NCBI RefSeq assembly: GCF_001413925.1
Contig: NZ_LBMJ01000001.1
Coordinates: 1,776,001 to 1,840,000 of the forward strand
DNA: 64,000 nucleotides
Source of the DNA: Nonlabens sp. YIK11
GTDB taxonomy: Bacteria; Bacteroidota; Bacteroidia; Flavobacteriales; Flavobacteriaceae
Direction: 5' to 3'
Every line of letters begins with the position of its first letter. Within the stretch, counting starts at the first letter, position 1. The position numbers and the translations under genes are program-made. The notes under the pieces are model-generated. The model worked only from the letters and a program-made list of their open reading frames with translations. It did not search any database and was not told the DNA's origin. Below, one piece after another: positions 44,601 through 52,855 of this stretch.

Positions 44601-46138
44601 AAATAATTATAGATGAGTTGTGATCGCTGTGAAAGCACGGCAATAGGAGTATCGCTACCCATGGAACCAATGGGCTCCTTGCTGTTTTTGGCCATAGGCA
44701 ATATGATGGTGTCCACATCTTCCTGTGTGTAACCAAAAACCACTTTGCGTTTTTCCAAGGTCTCCTCATTAAGAAAAACCGGGCAATCGTTATAAGGTAT
44801 ATCCTTTAAGTGAACGAGGTTTTCATTAAGCCATTTGCGGTACGGATGTTTAGCCGCTACGGCATTTTTGATTTCATCATCGTTGACGATGCGACCTTCT
44901 TTCATGTTTACCAAGAACATTTTCCCAGGCTCCAATCTACCGTGAAATTGTAGGTTGCTAGGCTCGATTTCTACCACGCCAGTTTCTGAGGACATGATCA
45001 CATAACCATCCTTAGTCACGCTATATCTAGATGGGCGTAAACCATTTCTATCCAGTACGGCACCTATGTAAGTCCCGTCAGTAAATGGAATGGAGGCTGG
45101 ACCATCCCAAGGCTCCATCAAACACGAATTGAATTCATAGAACGCTCGTTTCTCATCTGGCATATATGGGTTTTTCTCCCAAGCTTCTGGAACCAGCATC
45201 ATCATTACTTCAGGAAGTGATCTACCGGTCATGAGCAATAATTCTACCACCATGTCCATGGATGCGCTATCTGATTTACCAGGCAACACTATAGGCAGGA
45301 TTTCTTTTATATCATCGCCAAAGGCTTTGCTCTCCATCAACTCCTGTCTGGAAAACATTCTGGAGACATTACCTCTTAATGTATTAATTTCACCATTGTG
45401 ACACATATACCTAAAAGGCTGTGCCAGATCCCAAGTTGGGAACGTATTGGTAGAAAAACGCTGGTGTACTAAGGCTAATCTGGTTACAAACGATGGATCG
45501 TTCAGGTCCTTGTAATAGCCTTTGATGTCACCTGGCATCAACAAACCTTTGTAGATTATAATCTTAGTAGAAAGACTAGGCAGATAAAACTTACCGCTTT
45601 CTGAAATTTTAGAGGAATAGATCTCGTGTTCTGCTTTTTTACGAGCGATAAAGAGCTTTCTGGTAAATTCAAAGTCAGATTGTTTATCGTCTGATTTTCC
45701 TATGAAAATCTGTTTGATAAAAGGTTCTGTAGTCGTTGCGATCTTACCCAAATGATTGGCGTCCACAGGAACGTCACGCCATCCTAAGATATTGAGACCC
45801 ATTATATTCAAATGGTTTTCTAGCGTGTTTAAACAGTATTGACGCTGGTTGGACTTTTTGGGCAAAAAGACATTGCTCACGGCATAATTACCAGCCTTAG
45901 GCAACTTGAAATCCACATTTTTTAGAAAAAACTCGTGGGGTATATCTATCAAAATACCTGCACCATCACCGGTACGACCATCTGCACTCACGGCACCGCG
46001 ATGTTCTAGTTTTTCTAGAATCTGTAATGCCTTGTGAATGATGTCATTAGACTTTTCTCCTTTAAGACTACAAATAAACCCAGCACCACAATTGTCGTGC
46101 TCGTATTCTGGATAATATAAACCTTGTTGCTTCAACAT
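41636..46138 (-). CDS. gltB: Glutamate synthase (NADPH) large subunit
   Basis: 1500 residues, full length. Order: class II glutaminase domain with Cys after a propeptide ([10 protein letters not shown], Cys17), a central domain, the FMN-binding synthase domain with [25 protein letters not shown] and the 3Fe-4S motif [17 protein letters not shown], and the C-terminal beta-helix ([36 protein letters not shown]). It transfers the amide of glutamine to 2-oxoglutarate, yielding two glutamates, and works with glutamine synthetase and Amt in ammonium assimilation. A one-mismatch palindrome copy is read as TASAKAKKG near residue 610. Confidence 0.98.
   Translation of the reverse strand: [1500 protein letters not shown]
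44300..44315. repeat. Dispersed palindrome, variant copy (1 mismatch)
   Basis: CGCTTTCGCGGAAGCG inside gltB, at a surface-type Ala/Lys stretch. Confidence 0.85.
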
Positions 46139-46376
46139 AAACCTTGCTTTTGAGTATCTAAAACTCTTAAATATATCCTAATATAAAGTAACCGTAACAA
46201 TTTAAAAAATGGAAGGAACACTTTTGTCAGATCGGGAAAATGCTACTTGTCAGATTATTAAATCAAGATTTATACACCATCATCCTTGTCATATTCCTAT
46301 TTGAAAAGACAGCTTCTTCAAGCTAGATCTGTTAATGCTAAAATGGTGGTTGCAGGTAGGATGGATGGATTTGTTT
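46139..46376. other. Divergent intergenic region of gltB
   Basis: The 344-nt gap between gltB and the TrkA-C gene. It should hold both promoters, but I find no exact TAnnTTTG near either start. A short ATG frame at 46209 (31 codons) has no supporting features. The palindrome copy is at its right end (46377). Confidence 0.4.
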
Positions 46377-46392
46377 CGCTTTCGCGAAAGCG
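46377..46392. repeat. Dispersed 16-bp palindrome, exact copy
   Basis: Divergent gap between gltB and the TrkA-C gene, 90 nt before the latter. Confidence 0.95.
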
Positions 46393-46482
46393 AACTCCAT
46401 ATCACACTTTATTACTAGCTAACTAAACTATAACATCGTGATCTGAGAAATATGGATAGATTTGCATCAAGATTCTTTTCCA

Positions 46483-47256
46483 ATGATTGCTGCGATTTCC
46501 TTATTTCTTATTGTTACCCTATCTGCTCTCATTACCAAGATTGCGTCCATTGCTCTGGTCCATACAGGGCTATCTGCAGAAAGTGCCAAGTTCCAGGCCA
46601 GGTCTGCCTATACCGGTGCTGGATTAAGTACCAAGGAAACAGAACTGATTATGAATCATCCTGTAAGACGTAAGATTGTTTATAATCTGATGCTTATAGG
46701 TAATGCAGGTATTGTCACGGTAATGTCCTCTTTGATTCTAACCTTTGTGCTACCTGAAACTACGGCCTCTAGGTTATATGGTTTACTTATTATCGTGGTA
46801 GGATTGACGGGTTTATGGTTTGCCATACGCAGCAAATGGGTAGATCGAGGATTGTCCAAAATGATAAGTTCCATGCTGCGACGTTATACTGACCTACAAG
46901 TGCAGGATTTTGAAGCGGTGCTACATCTTAAGAATGATTATAAGATTAGCGAGGCAAATGTGGATAGTGATGGGTGGATGTGTAACCGCACTCTCCAAGA
47001 GTTGAATTTGCGTGAGGAAGGAATCACTATCCTGGGTGTTTACCGTAAAGGTGACAATTATTACGGGTCACCTTCAGGTCCTTTTAAATTGCAGGCTGGT
47101 GATGTAGTTACCATATATGGTAAGGCAGATGGCATCAAGAGTCTCTACCAACGTAAAAAGGATTTTTATGCGCATCTAGAGCACGAACGCGCGGTGGCCA
47201 GAGAGGAAGAACGCCGCCAGGCGGAAATCGCTATGGCAGAAACGGAAGAGGAATAA
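46483..47256 (+). CDS. Membrane protein with C-terminal TrkA-C (RCK_C) domain
   Basis: 257 residues from the ATG at 46483; a TTG seven codons earlier is possible. Hydrophobic segments at about 1-24, 66-90 and 95-110. A linker follows, then a TrkA-C domain at about 155-225 (NRTLQELNLREEGITILGVYRKGDNYYGSPSGPFKLQAGDVVTIYGKAD), the regulatory ligand-binding fold of K+ channels and antiporters. A Lys/Glu/Arg-rich helix ends the protein. The membrane part matches no transporter I recognise; it may sense a nucleotide or ion. Not in an obvious operon. Confidence 0.8.
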   Translation: MIAAISLFLIVTLSALITKIASIALVHTGLSAESAKFQARSAYTGAGLSTKETELIMNHPVRRKIVYNLMLIGNAGIVTVMSSLILTFVLPETTASRLYGLLIIVVGLTGLWFAIRSKWVDRGLSKMISSMLRRYTDLQVQDFEAVLHLKNDYKISEANVDSDGWMCNRTLQELNLREEGITILGVYRKGDNYYGSPSGPFKLQAGDVVTIYGKADGIKSLYQRKKDFYAHLEHERAVAREEERRQAEIAMAETEEE

Positions 47257-47312
47257 ATTACTTTTTCCATTTTAGCCCAATCAGCTAGAATCATCAACTT
47301 TTTTATCTGATT

Positions 47313-47354
47313 GACTTTAGAGAATAGCGGTCAACTGCTCATTTCTCTAAAGTC
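47313..47354 (+). repeat. Perfect 12-bp inverted repeat
   Basis: GACTTTAGAGAA, 18-nt loop, TTCTCTAAAGTC, 57 nt after the TrkA-C gene. No T tract follows. It may terminate, stabilise or act as a protein-binding site. Confidence 0.8.
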
Positions 47355-47614
47355 GATAGTTCTATTGTATAAGGATATGGTTTTTCCATTTTGCTTCCTC
47401 CCAAGAACTTTTTCATGATAATTTGAAACTGAAACTAGGAAAGCTTTTTTTTCATAACAAAATGTTTATTCGTAGCTCACCTGACGTTTTCTCCTACTTT
47501 TTAACATGTTATCAAGATGATTTGCATGTTTTTTTCTGGGTTTTAGCAAAAATTCTTACTAAAATTCAAACGTGAAATTATTGTTAATATAAAAACACAA
47601 CCTTTTAAATGAGT

Positions 47615-47633
47615 ACCCTATAATTTTGAGGGT
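47615..47633. promoter_or_regulatory. Inverted repeat, distal site of the porin-PII-amt operon
   Basis: ACCCTATAATTTTGAGGGT, 19 nt. It pairs with the second site at 47668-47686, 53 nt apart (five helical turns), giving tandem operator-like sites. Confidence 0.55.
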
Positions 47634-47667
47634 CTTAATTGCGATAACGATAAAAATGATGTATTTG

Positions 47668-47686
47668 ACCCCTAAAATATTGGGGT
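47668..47686. promoter_or_regulatory. Inverted repeat, proximal site of the porin-PII-amt operon
   Basis: ACCCCTAAAATATTGGGGT, 19 nt. It overlaps the candidate -33 TTG at 47680-47682, so a bound factor could repress or activate the operon directly. Confidence 0.6.
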
Positions 47687-47710
47687 TAATTGGTTTAAAA
47701 TATAGTTTTA
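47680..47710 (+). promoter_or_regulatory. Candidate promoter of the porin-PII-amt operon
   Basis: TTG (47680-47682), 20-nt spacer, TAGTTTTA (47703-47710), one base off the TAnnTTTG consensus. Transcription would begin around 47717, with a leader of about 20 nt. Confidence 0.45.
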
Positions 47711-47738
47711 TCCCCATAACAACCAAATCATTTTTATT

Positions 47739-48719
47739 ATGAAAAAATTACTACTCTTCGTATTTGTGTTATCAACTTTCAGTGTTTTTGCACAAGATGA
47801 AACTGAAGAAACCAAGAAATTCACTTTTGAAGGTAGCGTTGATGCCTATTACCGTACACAACTTAATGCTAGTGATGACACACCGCAAGGCGTAGCATCT
47901 TTTGCAGGACAAACGGGTTTTGCGGTAGGTATGGCAAATATTATTGCTGGCTATGAAAGTTCTAATGGTAAAGTAGGAGCGGTGGCAGATTTAGTTTTTG
48001 GACCTAGAGCAGATGAAGCTACTACCTTACCTAATGTAAATCAGCTATACGCATACTGGAATGTTTCAGAATCTACAACTCTAACATTGGGTAGATTCAA
48101 TACTTTTTTGGGATACGAGGTTATCTCACCAGTAGGAAATTTTAACTACAGTACTTCTTACCTGTTTGCGAGTGGACCATTTTCCCATGTAGGTGTAAAG
48201 GCAGACTTTGCGCTTTCTGAAGATTTTAGCGCGATGATCGCGGTTATGAATCCGACAGATGTCAATGATAACTTGACTGGAGATTATGCACTAGGCGGTC
48301 AATTAGGTTACAAAGGTCAATATCTAAATCTTTACTATGACTCTGGAGTTGTTTTAGGATTTGAAATAGACTACACCGGTGGTTTTGATGTTTCAGACAG
48401 CTTTTTTCTAGGAATCAATGCTGCTTATCAAACTAATGATGACGCTGGTTTCTACGGTGCTGCACTCTACCCACAAGTTTCTTTATCAGATAGCTTTGAT
48501 TTAGGATTGAGAGGTGAGTACTTCTCTTTACATGGCGGTACAGATGATCCTAGCGTGATCGATCTAACACTTACCGGTAGCTATTCCATTGAAAACTTGA
48601 CTATAAAACCAGAACTACGTCTTGATACGTGGTCTAATGATGAGCCGTTCATTGATTCTGACGGGATGTTTTCAGACAACCTTTCTTCCTTCCTAATCGC
48701 GGCCATCTATAAATTTTAA
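47739..48719 (+). CDS. Outer membrane beta-barrel porin of the ammonium operon
   Basis: 326 residues. Signal peptide MKKLLLFVFVLSTFSVFAQ. The rest is alternating amphipathic strands with aromatic girdle residues (YYRTQLNAS, LYAYWNVSESTTLTLGRFN, YLNLYYDSGVVLGFEID), ending LIAAIYKF with a terminal aromatic residue as in Gram-negative outer membrane barrels. The GRFN segment and length fit the family of putative beta-barrel porins called BBP2 or similar. It is followed by PII and amt at 15 and 42 nt, so it may admit ammonium or organic nitrogen through the outer membrane. Its role is inferred from this context. Confidence 0.82.
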   Translation: MKKLLLFVFVLSTFSVFAQDETEETKKFTFEGSVDAYYRTQLNASDDTPQGVASFAGQTGFAVGMANIIAGYESSNGKVGAVADLVFGPRADEATTLPNVNQLYAYWNVSESTTLTLGRFNTFLGYEVISPVGNFNYSTSYLFASGPFSHVGVKADFALSEDFSAMIAVMNPTDVNDNLTGDYALGGQLGYKGQYLNLYYDSGVVLGFEIDYTGGFDVSDSFFLGINAAYQTNDDAGFYGAALYPQVSLSDSFDLGLRGEYFSLHGGTDDPSVIDLTLTGSYSIENLTIKPELRLDTWSNDEPFIDSDGMFSDNLSSFLIAAIYKF

Positions 48720-48734
48720 ATCAAACTGAATAAC

Positions 48735-49073
48735 ATGAAAAAAATCGAAGCAATTATCAGAAAGTCAAAATTTTCTGCCGTTAAGAAAGCCCTACATGAA
48801 GTTGATGTGAATTTCTTCTCCTATTGGGATGTTACCGGATTGGGAAATGAAAAGAAAGGGTCTGTCTATCGTGGTGTCTCTTACAGCACTAGTGATATAC
48901 AGCGCAGATATCTTTCCATTGTCGTGACTGATGAATTTGAAGAGAAAACCATCAATGCGATTATAGCATCTGCAAAAACTGGCGATGTAGGTGATGGGAA
49001 AATCTTTGTTTCCCATGTAGAGGAGAGCTATAGGATTCGTACTGGTGAAAAAGGCGCTGCTACACTCAAATAG
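48735..49073 (+). CDS. glnK: P-II family nitrogen regulator
   Basis: 112 residues. MKKIEAIIRKSKFSAVKKAL, the T loop with VYRGVSYSTSDIQRRYLSIVV (keeping the Tyr equivalent to the uridylylation site), then KTGDVGDGKIFV and RIRTGEKGAATL, the ATP/2-oxoglutarate binding segments. As the only gene between a porin and amt it is most likely the GlnK type that blocks the Amt pore when nitrogen is plentiful. It senses 2-oxoglutarate and ATP/ADP. No separate glnD or glnE is visible here. Confidence 0.94.
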   Translation: MKKIEAIIRKSKFSAVKKALHEVDVNFFSYWDVTGLGNEKKGSVYRGVSYSTSDIQRRYLSIVVTDEFEEKTINAIIASAKTGDVGDGKIFVSHVEESYRIRTGEKGAATLK

Positions 49074-49115
49074 ACAACAAACAGATTATAACTAAACACA
49101 TTAAAGATTATAAAT

Positions 49116-50381
49116 ATGAATCAAATTCAACAAGAAAGTTTAGATGCGGCAATAGCAAGTGTCAATGGTGACTTGAGCGCCATGTGGATCATGCTGTGCG
49201 CCATCCTTGTATTTTTTATGCAGGCTGGATTTACGCTCGTAGAAGTAGGATTTACCAGAGCCAAAAATGCAGGAAACATCATTATGAAAAACGTCATGGA
49301 CCTAGCGATAGGATCCATAATGTTTCTATGTGTAGGATACGCATTTATGTACGGTGATGAGGTAGTAGCTGGAGGCTTTATGAGATTAAGTTCTGCAGAG
49401 CAGGGTTACTTCTTCTTCCACGCTACAGACTGGTACAACCTGTTTTTCCAGACCGTGTTTTGTGCTACGGCAGCAACCATCGTTTCTGGAGCAGTTGCTG
49501 GTAGAACAAAGTTCTCCACTTATCTCATATTCTCTGCGCTTTTGACCACTTTCATTTATCCTATATCAGGAAGCTGGTATTGGCCATTTGATGATGATGC
49601 CTGGTTAAATACTTTAGGTTTCATTGATTTTGCAGGTTCATCAGTCGTGCATGCTGTTGGTGGTGGTGCGGCTTTGGTAGCGGCCAAATTGGTTGGCCCT
49701 AGAATCGGGAAATATGTAGATGGCAAGGTAAACGTCATTCCAGGACATAATATGCTTTATGGAGCATTGGGTGTATTTATCCTTTGGTTGGGATGGTTTG
49801 GATTTAATGGTGGTTCGCAACTCGCTTGGGGTGGCGACGATACCATTGCTGCAGGTAGTGTAATTATCAATACCAATGTTGCAGCTGCCATAGGTGCCAT
49901 AAGTGCCATGTTTTTTACTTGGGTGCGTTACGGCCGTCCAGACATTTCAATGACACTTAATGGTGGTCTTGCAGGATTGGTAGGAATTACCGCTGGCTGT
50001 GGTGCTGTAGATGCCTTCGGTGCGTTATGTATAGGTCTTATATGTGGCATCATGGTAGTTGTTTCCATAGAATTCCTGGACAAGAAGCTAAGAATAGACG
50101 ATCCAGTAGGAGCGATATCAGTTCATGGAACCTGTGGTTTCCTGGGAACCGTACTTGTTGGAGTATTTGCACTGGAAGGTGGTCTTATATCTGGCGGTGG
50201 TTTCAAACTTTTGGGCATCCAGGCGTTAGGTTCACTTTCCTATATAGGATGGGCCATGTTGACTACATTTATCATTTTGTTCATCCTTAAAAAGACCATT
50301 GGTTTGCGTGTTACTGCAAAACAAGAAGAAGATGGTCTTGATATGCATGAACATGGTATAACCGTTTATGGAGAAGAATAA
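49116..50381 (+). CDS. amt: Ammonium transporter Amt
   Basis: 421 residues, eleven membrane segments. FTLVEVGFTRAKNAGNI near the N terminus, DFAGSSVVHAVGG with the first pore His, and GAISVHGTCGFLGTVLVG with the second pore His give the twin-His channel. HDW-type FHATDWYNLFFQ is the outer vestibule. It takes up ammonium, controlled by the PII protein encoded 42 nt upstream. A strong terminator follows, so the operon is porin-glnK-amt. Confidence 0.97.
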   Translation: MNQIQQESLDAAIASVNGDLSAMWIMLCAILVFFMQAGFTLVEVGFTRAKNAGNIIMKNVMDLAIGSIMFLCVGYAFMYGDEVVAGGFMRLSSAEQGYFFFHATDWYNLFFQTVFCATAATIVSGAVAGRTKFSTYLIFSALLTTFIYPISGSWYWPFDDDAWLNTLGFIDFAGSSVVHAVGGGAALVAAKLVGPRIGKYVDGKVNVIPGHNMLYGALGVFILWLGWFGFNGGSQLAWGGDDTIAAGSVIINTNVAAAIGAISAMFFTWVRYGRPDISMTLNGGLAGLVGITAGCGAVDAFGALCIGLICGIMVVVSIEFLDKKLRIDDPVGAISVHGTCGFLGTVLVGVFALEGGLISGGGFKLLGIQALGSLSYIGWAMLTTFIILFILKKTIGLRVTAKQEEDGLDMHEHGITVYGEE

Positions 50382-50415
50382 ACAAGAATAGCTTTTAACC
50401 AGCCACGACTTGTAA

Positions 50416-50445
50416 ACCGCCTATGTAACCATAGGCGGTATTTTT
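50416..50445 (+). terminator. Intrinsic terminator of the porin-glnK-amt operon
   Basis: ACCGCCTAT-GTAACC-ATAGGCGGT followed by ATTTTTAT, a perfect 9-bp stem 34 nt after the amt stop. Confidence 0.92.
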
Positions 50446-50463
50446 ATAGGGTGTTTTTAAGTT

Positions 50464-50479
50464 CGCTTTCGCGAAAGCG
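50464..50479. repeat. Dispersed 16-bp palindrome, exact copy
   Basis: Intergenic, 18 nt after the amt terminator and 67 nt before the DUF2891 GTG start. Confidence 0.95.
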
Positions 50480-50546
50480 AAACAACTCTCAACCACCGTA
50501 TTTAAAAATCAATCTTTACATTTACGGGAATCCTTCAAACAAACTC

Positions 50547-51665
50547 GTGAAACAACTCCTACTTGCATTTGTATTAATTCTTGCTGGATGCCAGCAAAAA
50601 GAGAATGAGGTTCCTACTCAGGAAGCGGATAGCTCTACTAACCTCGATAGCATTCCAACACCGCAACTCACATTAGAACAGGCTAATAATCTAGCATTAC
50701 TGCCACTACATTGTGTTGATCAGGAATATCCCAATAAAATGGGACATGTCACGGCTGCGCCAGAAGATCAAAAAAGACCAACGGTACAGCACCCGGTATT
50801 TTACGGCTGTTTTGACTGGCATAGCGCGGTGCATGGACACTGGAGTGCTGTGGCGCTACTCAAACAGTTTCCAGAGTTGGATAATGCAAGCGAGCTCCTT
50901 CAAAAGCTCACTTCCAACATCACTGCGGCAAATGTAGCGGTAGAAATAGATTACCTCAATACCGAAAACAACCAAACCTTTGAACGCACCTATGGATGGG
51001 CGTGGCTGCTTAAACTGCAACAGGAGCTAGACACCTGGAACACCTCTGAGGGAAAACAAATGGCGGCAGCGCTACAACCATTGACAGTTCTTGTTGCCCA
51101 GCGATATGTAGAATATCTACCTAAACTCAACTATGCTATCAGAGTAGGTGAGCACTCCAATACGGCATTTGGGATGGCCTTTGCTTGGGATTATGCGGTT
51201 CATGCAAAAAATGAAGCTCTCAAGCAAGCTATTGAATCTAAAGCCATGGAGTTCTACAGCAATGATCAAAACTGTCCCATAAATTGGGAACCTAGTGGTT
51301 ATGATTTTTTATCTCCATGTCTGGAAGAAGTGGACATTATGCGCCGTGTTCTTCCAGCCTCAGATTTTCATGAGTGGCTGGCGCAGTTTCTTCCGGGAAT
51401 CGAAAACGGAAAACTAGATCTTGAACTAGGTGAGGTAAGCGATAGAACAGATGGTAAGTTGGTTCACATAGATGGGCTTAACTTAAGCAGGGCTTGGGTG
51501 CTTTATGGTCTTGCAAATCAATATCACCAATACGACAATCTTATTGAGATCGCAGATGAGCATATCACCTACACGTTGCCTAATCTTGTTGCAGACGATT
51601 ACGAAGGCGGTCACTGGTTGGGAAGTTTTGCCATCTATGCCTTGCAAAAAGCAGGTAAAAATTGA
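50547..51665 (+). CDS. DUF2891 family lipoprotein
   Basis: 372 residues from the GTG at 50547. The lipobox signal VKQLLLAFVLILAGC supports this start; an upstream frame runs through the palindrome and has no signal. HPVFYGCFDWHSAVHGHWSAVALLK is the DUF2891 hallmark, with repeated His, Trp and Asp residues that could bind metal or substrate; FGMAFAWDYA and SPCLEEVDIMRRVL follow. The fold is probably an (alpha/alpha) barrel. It overlaps the Nramp gene by 4 nt (TTGA) and heads the pxp operon. Its role in pyroglutamate metabolism is inferred from this context only. Confidence 0.85.
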   Translation: MKQLLLAFVLILAGCQQKENEVPTQEADSSTNLDSIPTPQLTLEQANNLALLPLHCVDQEYPNKMGHVTAAPEDQKRPTVQHPVFYGCFDWHSAVHGHWSAVALLKQFPELDNASELLQKLTSNITAANVAVEIDYLNTENNQTFERTYGWAWLLKLQQELDTWNTSEGKQMAAALQPLTVLVAQRYVEYLPKLNYAIRVGEHSNTAFGMAFAWDYAVHAKNEALKQAIESKAMEFYSNDQNCPINWEPSGYDFLSPCLEEVDIMRRVLPASDFHEWLAQFLPGIENGKLDLELGEVSDRTDGKLVHIDGLNLSRAWVLYGLANQYHQYDNLIEIADEHITYTLPNLVADDYEGGHWLGSFAIYALQKAGKN

Positions 51666-52855
51666 AACGGATCTTCAAAAATATAGGACCTGCAACATTA
51701 GTTGCTGCAGCGTTTATAGGTCCAGGAACCATCACGATTTGTACTATTACTGGTGCATCCTTTGGTTATACGCTTCTTTGGGCAATGGTGTTGTCCATGC
51801 TGGCGACCATTATATTACAAGAGATGGCAGCCAGATTGGGACTTATTACGGGCAAAGGATTATCAGATATCGTACGCCATCAGATCTCGAGTAAACACAT
51901 CAAAATTGGTATGATCGTATTAATGATCAGTGCGATATTTGTGGGTAATGCGGCCTATGAGGCTGGAAATATTTCTGGTGGTGTGATAGGCCTAGAAGTG
52001 CTTTCGGGTACGGCTTGGTATCAACCGCTATTAGTGGGATGCTGTGCTTTTGCGTTATTGATGGTTGGAAACTATAAAGTGCTGGAACGTGTATTAATTG
52101 CTTTGGTTGTGCTCATGGGAATATCATTTATCGCCGTGGCGATCGCCATCAAGCCAGATTATTCAGCAGTGTTGGAAGGGCTTTTTAAGCCATCGTTTCA
52201 AGAGGATCAACTGTTACTCATTTTGGGTTTGATAGGCACGACCGTCGTTCCCTATAATTTGTTCTTACACGCCTCGCTGGTAAAGGAAAAATGGAACAAC
52301 CATACCGATTTGAAGTACGTTCGCTGGGACACGATTATATCGGTCATTCTTGGTGGCTTGGTGTCTATGGCGATCATCATTGGCGCATCAGGTTTGCAAG
52401 GTCAGGAGATCAATTCACCGGCAGATTTAGCCAGATCACTTGAACCTGTCTATGGTACATTTTCAACAACCATTTTTGCCATTGGGATCATCGCCGCCGG
52501 TATTACTAGTGCCATCACGGCACCGCTCGCCGCAGCCTATGTGGTCCAAGGTTGTTTGGGATGGAATAGAGATTTGAGAAACTGGCGTTTTAGAATGGTC
52601 TGGATGCTAGTGTTGGGAACAGGAGTTCTCTTTGCATCCATAGGGTTTAAGCCCATACAAGTAATCACTTTTGCCCAAGTCGCCAATGGACTGCTGCTTC
52701 CTATAATGGCAGTCATTTTGCTGTGGCTGGTCAACACCAATATTTTGGGTACCTACAAGAACAACATTTTTTTAAATATTTTGGCGCTCGCGGTAGTGCT
52801 GGTCACTTTGTTTCTAGGTGGTAAAACCATTGCAAGCGTAGCTGGAATCTTATGA
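51662..52855 (+). CDS. Nramp-family divalent metal transporter (YcsG-like)
   Basis: 397 residues with about eleven membrane segments. GPATLVAAAFIGPGTITICTITGASFGYTLLWA replaces the canonical DPGN segment with GPGT, as in the Nramp-related YcsG proteins that sit beside ycsF in Bacillus subtilis. The start is a TTG overlapping the DUF2891 stop. It overlaps pxpA by 4 nt (ATGA). Whether it moves a metal or an organic compound is unclear, because the DPGN metal-binding residues are not kept. Confidence 0.88.
   Translation: MKRIFKNIGPATLVAAAFIGPGTITICTITGASFGYTLLWAMVLSMLATIILQEMAARLGLITGKGLSDIVRHQISSKHIKIGMIVLMISAIFVGNAAYEAGNISGGVIGLEVLSGTAWYQPLLVGCCAFALLMVGNYKVLERVLIALVVLMGISFIAVAIAIKPDYSAVLEGLFKPSFQEDQLLLILGLIGTTVVPYNLFLHASLVKEKWNNHTDLKYVRWDTIISVILGGLVSMAIIIGASGLQGQEINSPADLARSLEPVYGTFSTTIFAIGIIAAGITSAITAPLAAAYVVQGCLGWNRDLRNWRFRMVWMLVLGTGVLFASIGFKPIQVITFAQVANGLLLPIMAVILLWLVNTNILGTYKNNIFLNILALAVVLVTLFLGGKTIASVAGIL

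Noticed and set aside
46209..46304. 31-codon frame upstream of gltB
   Set aside because: No codon bias, signal or terminator to support it.
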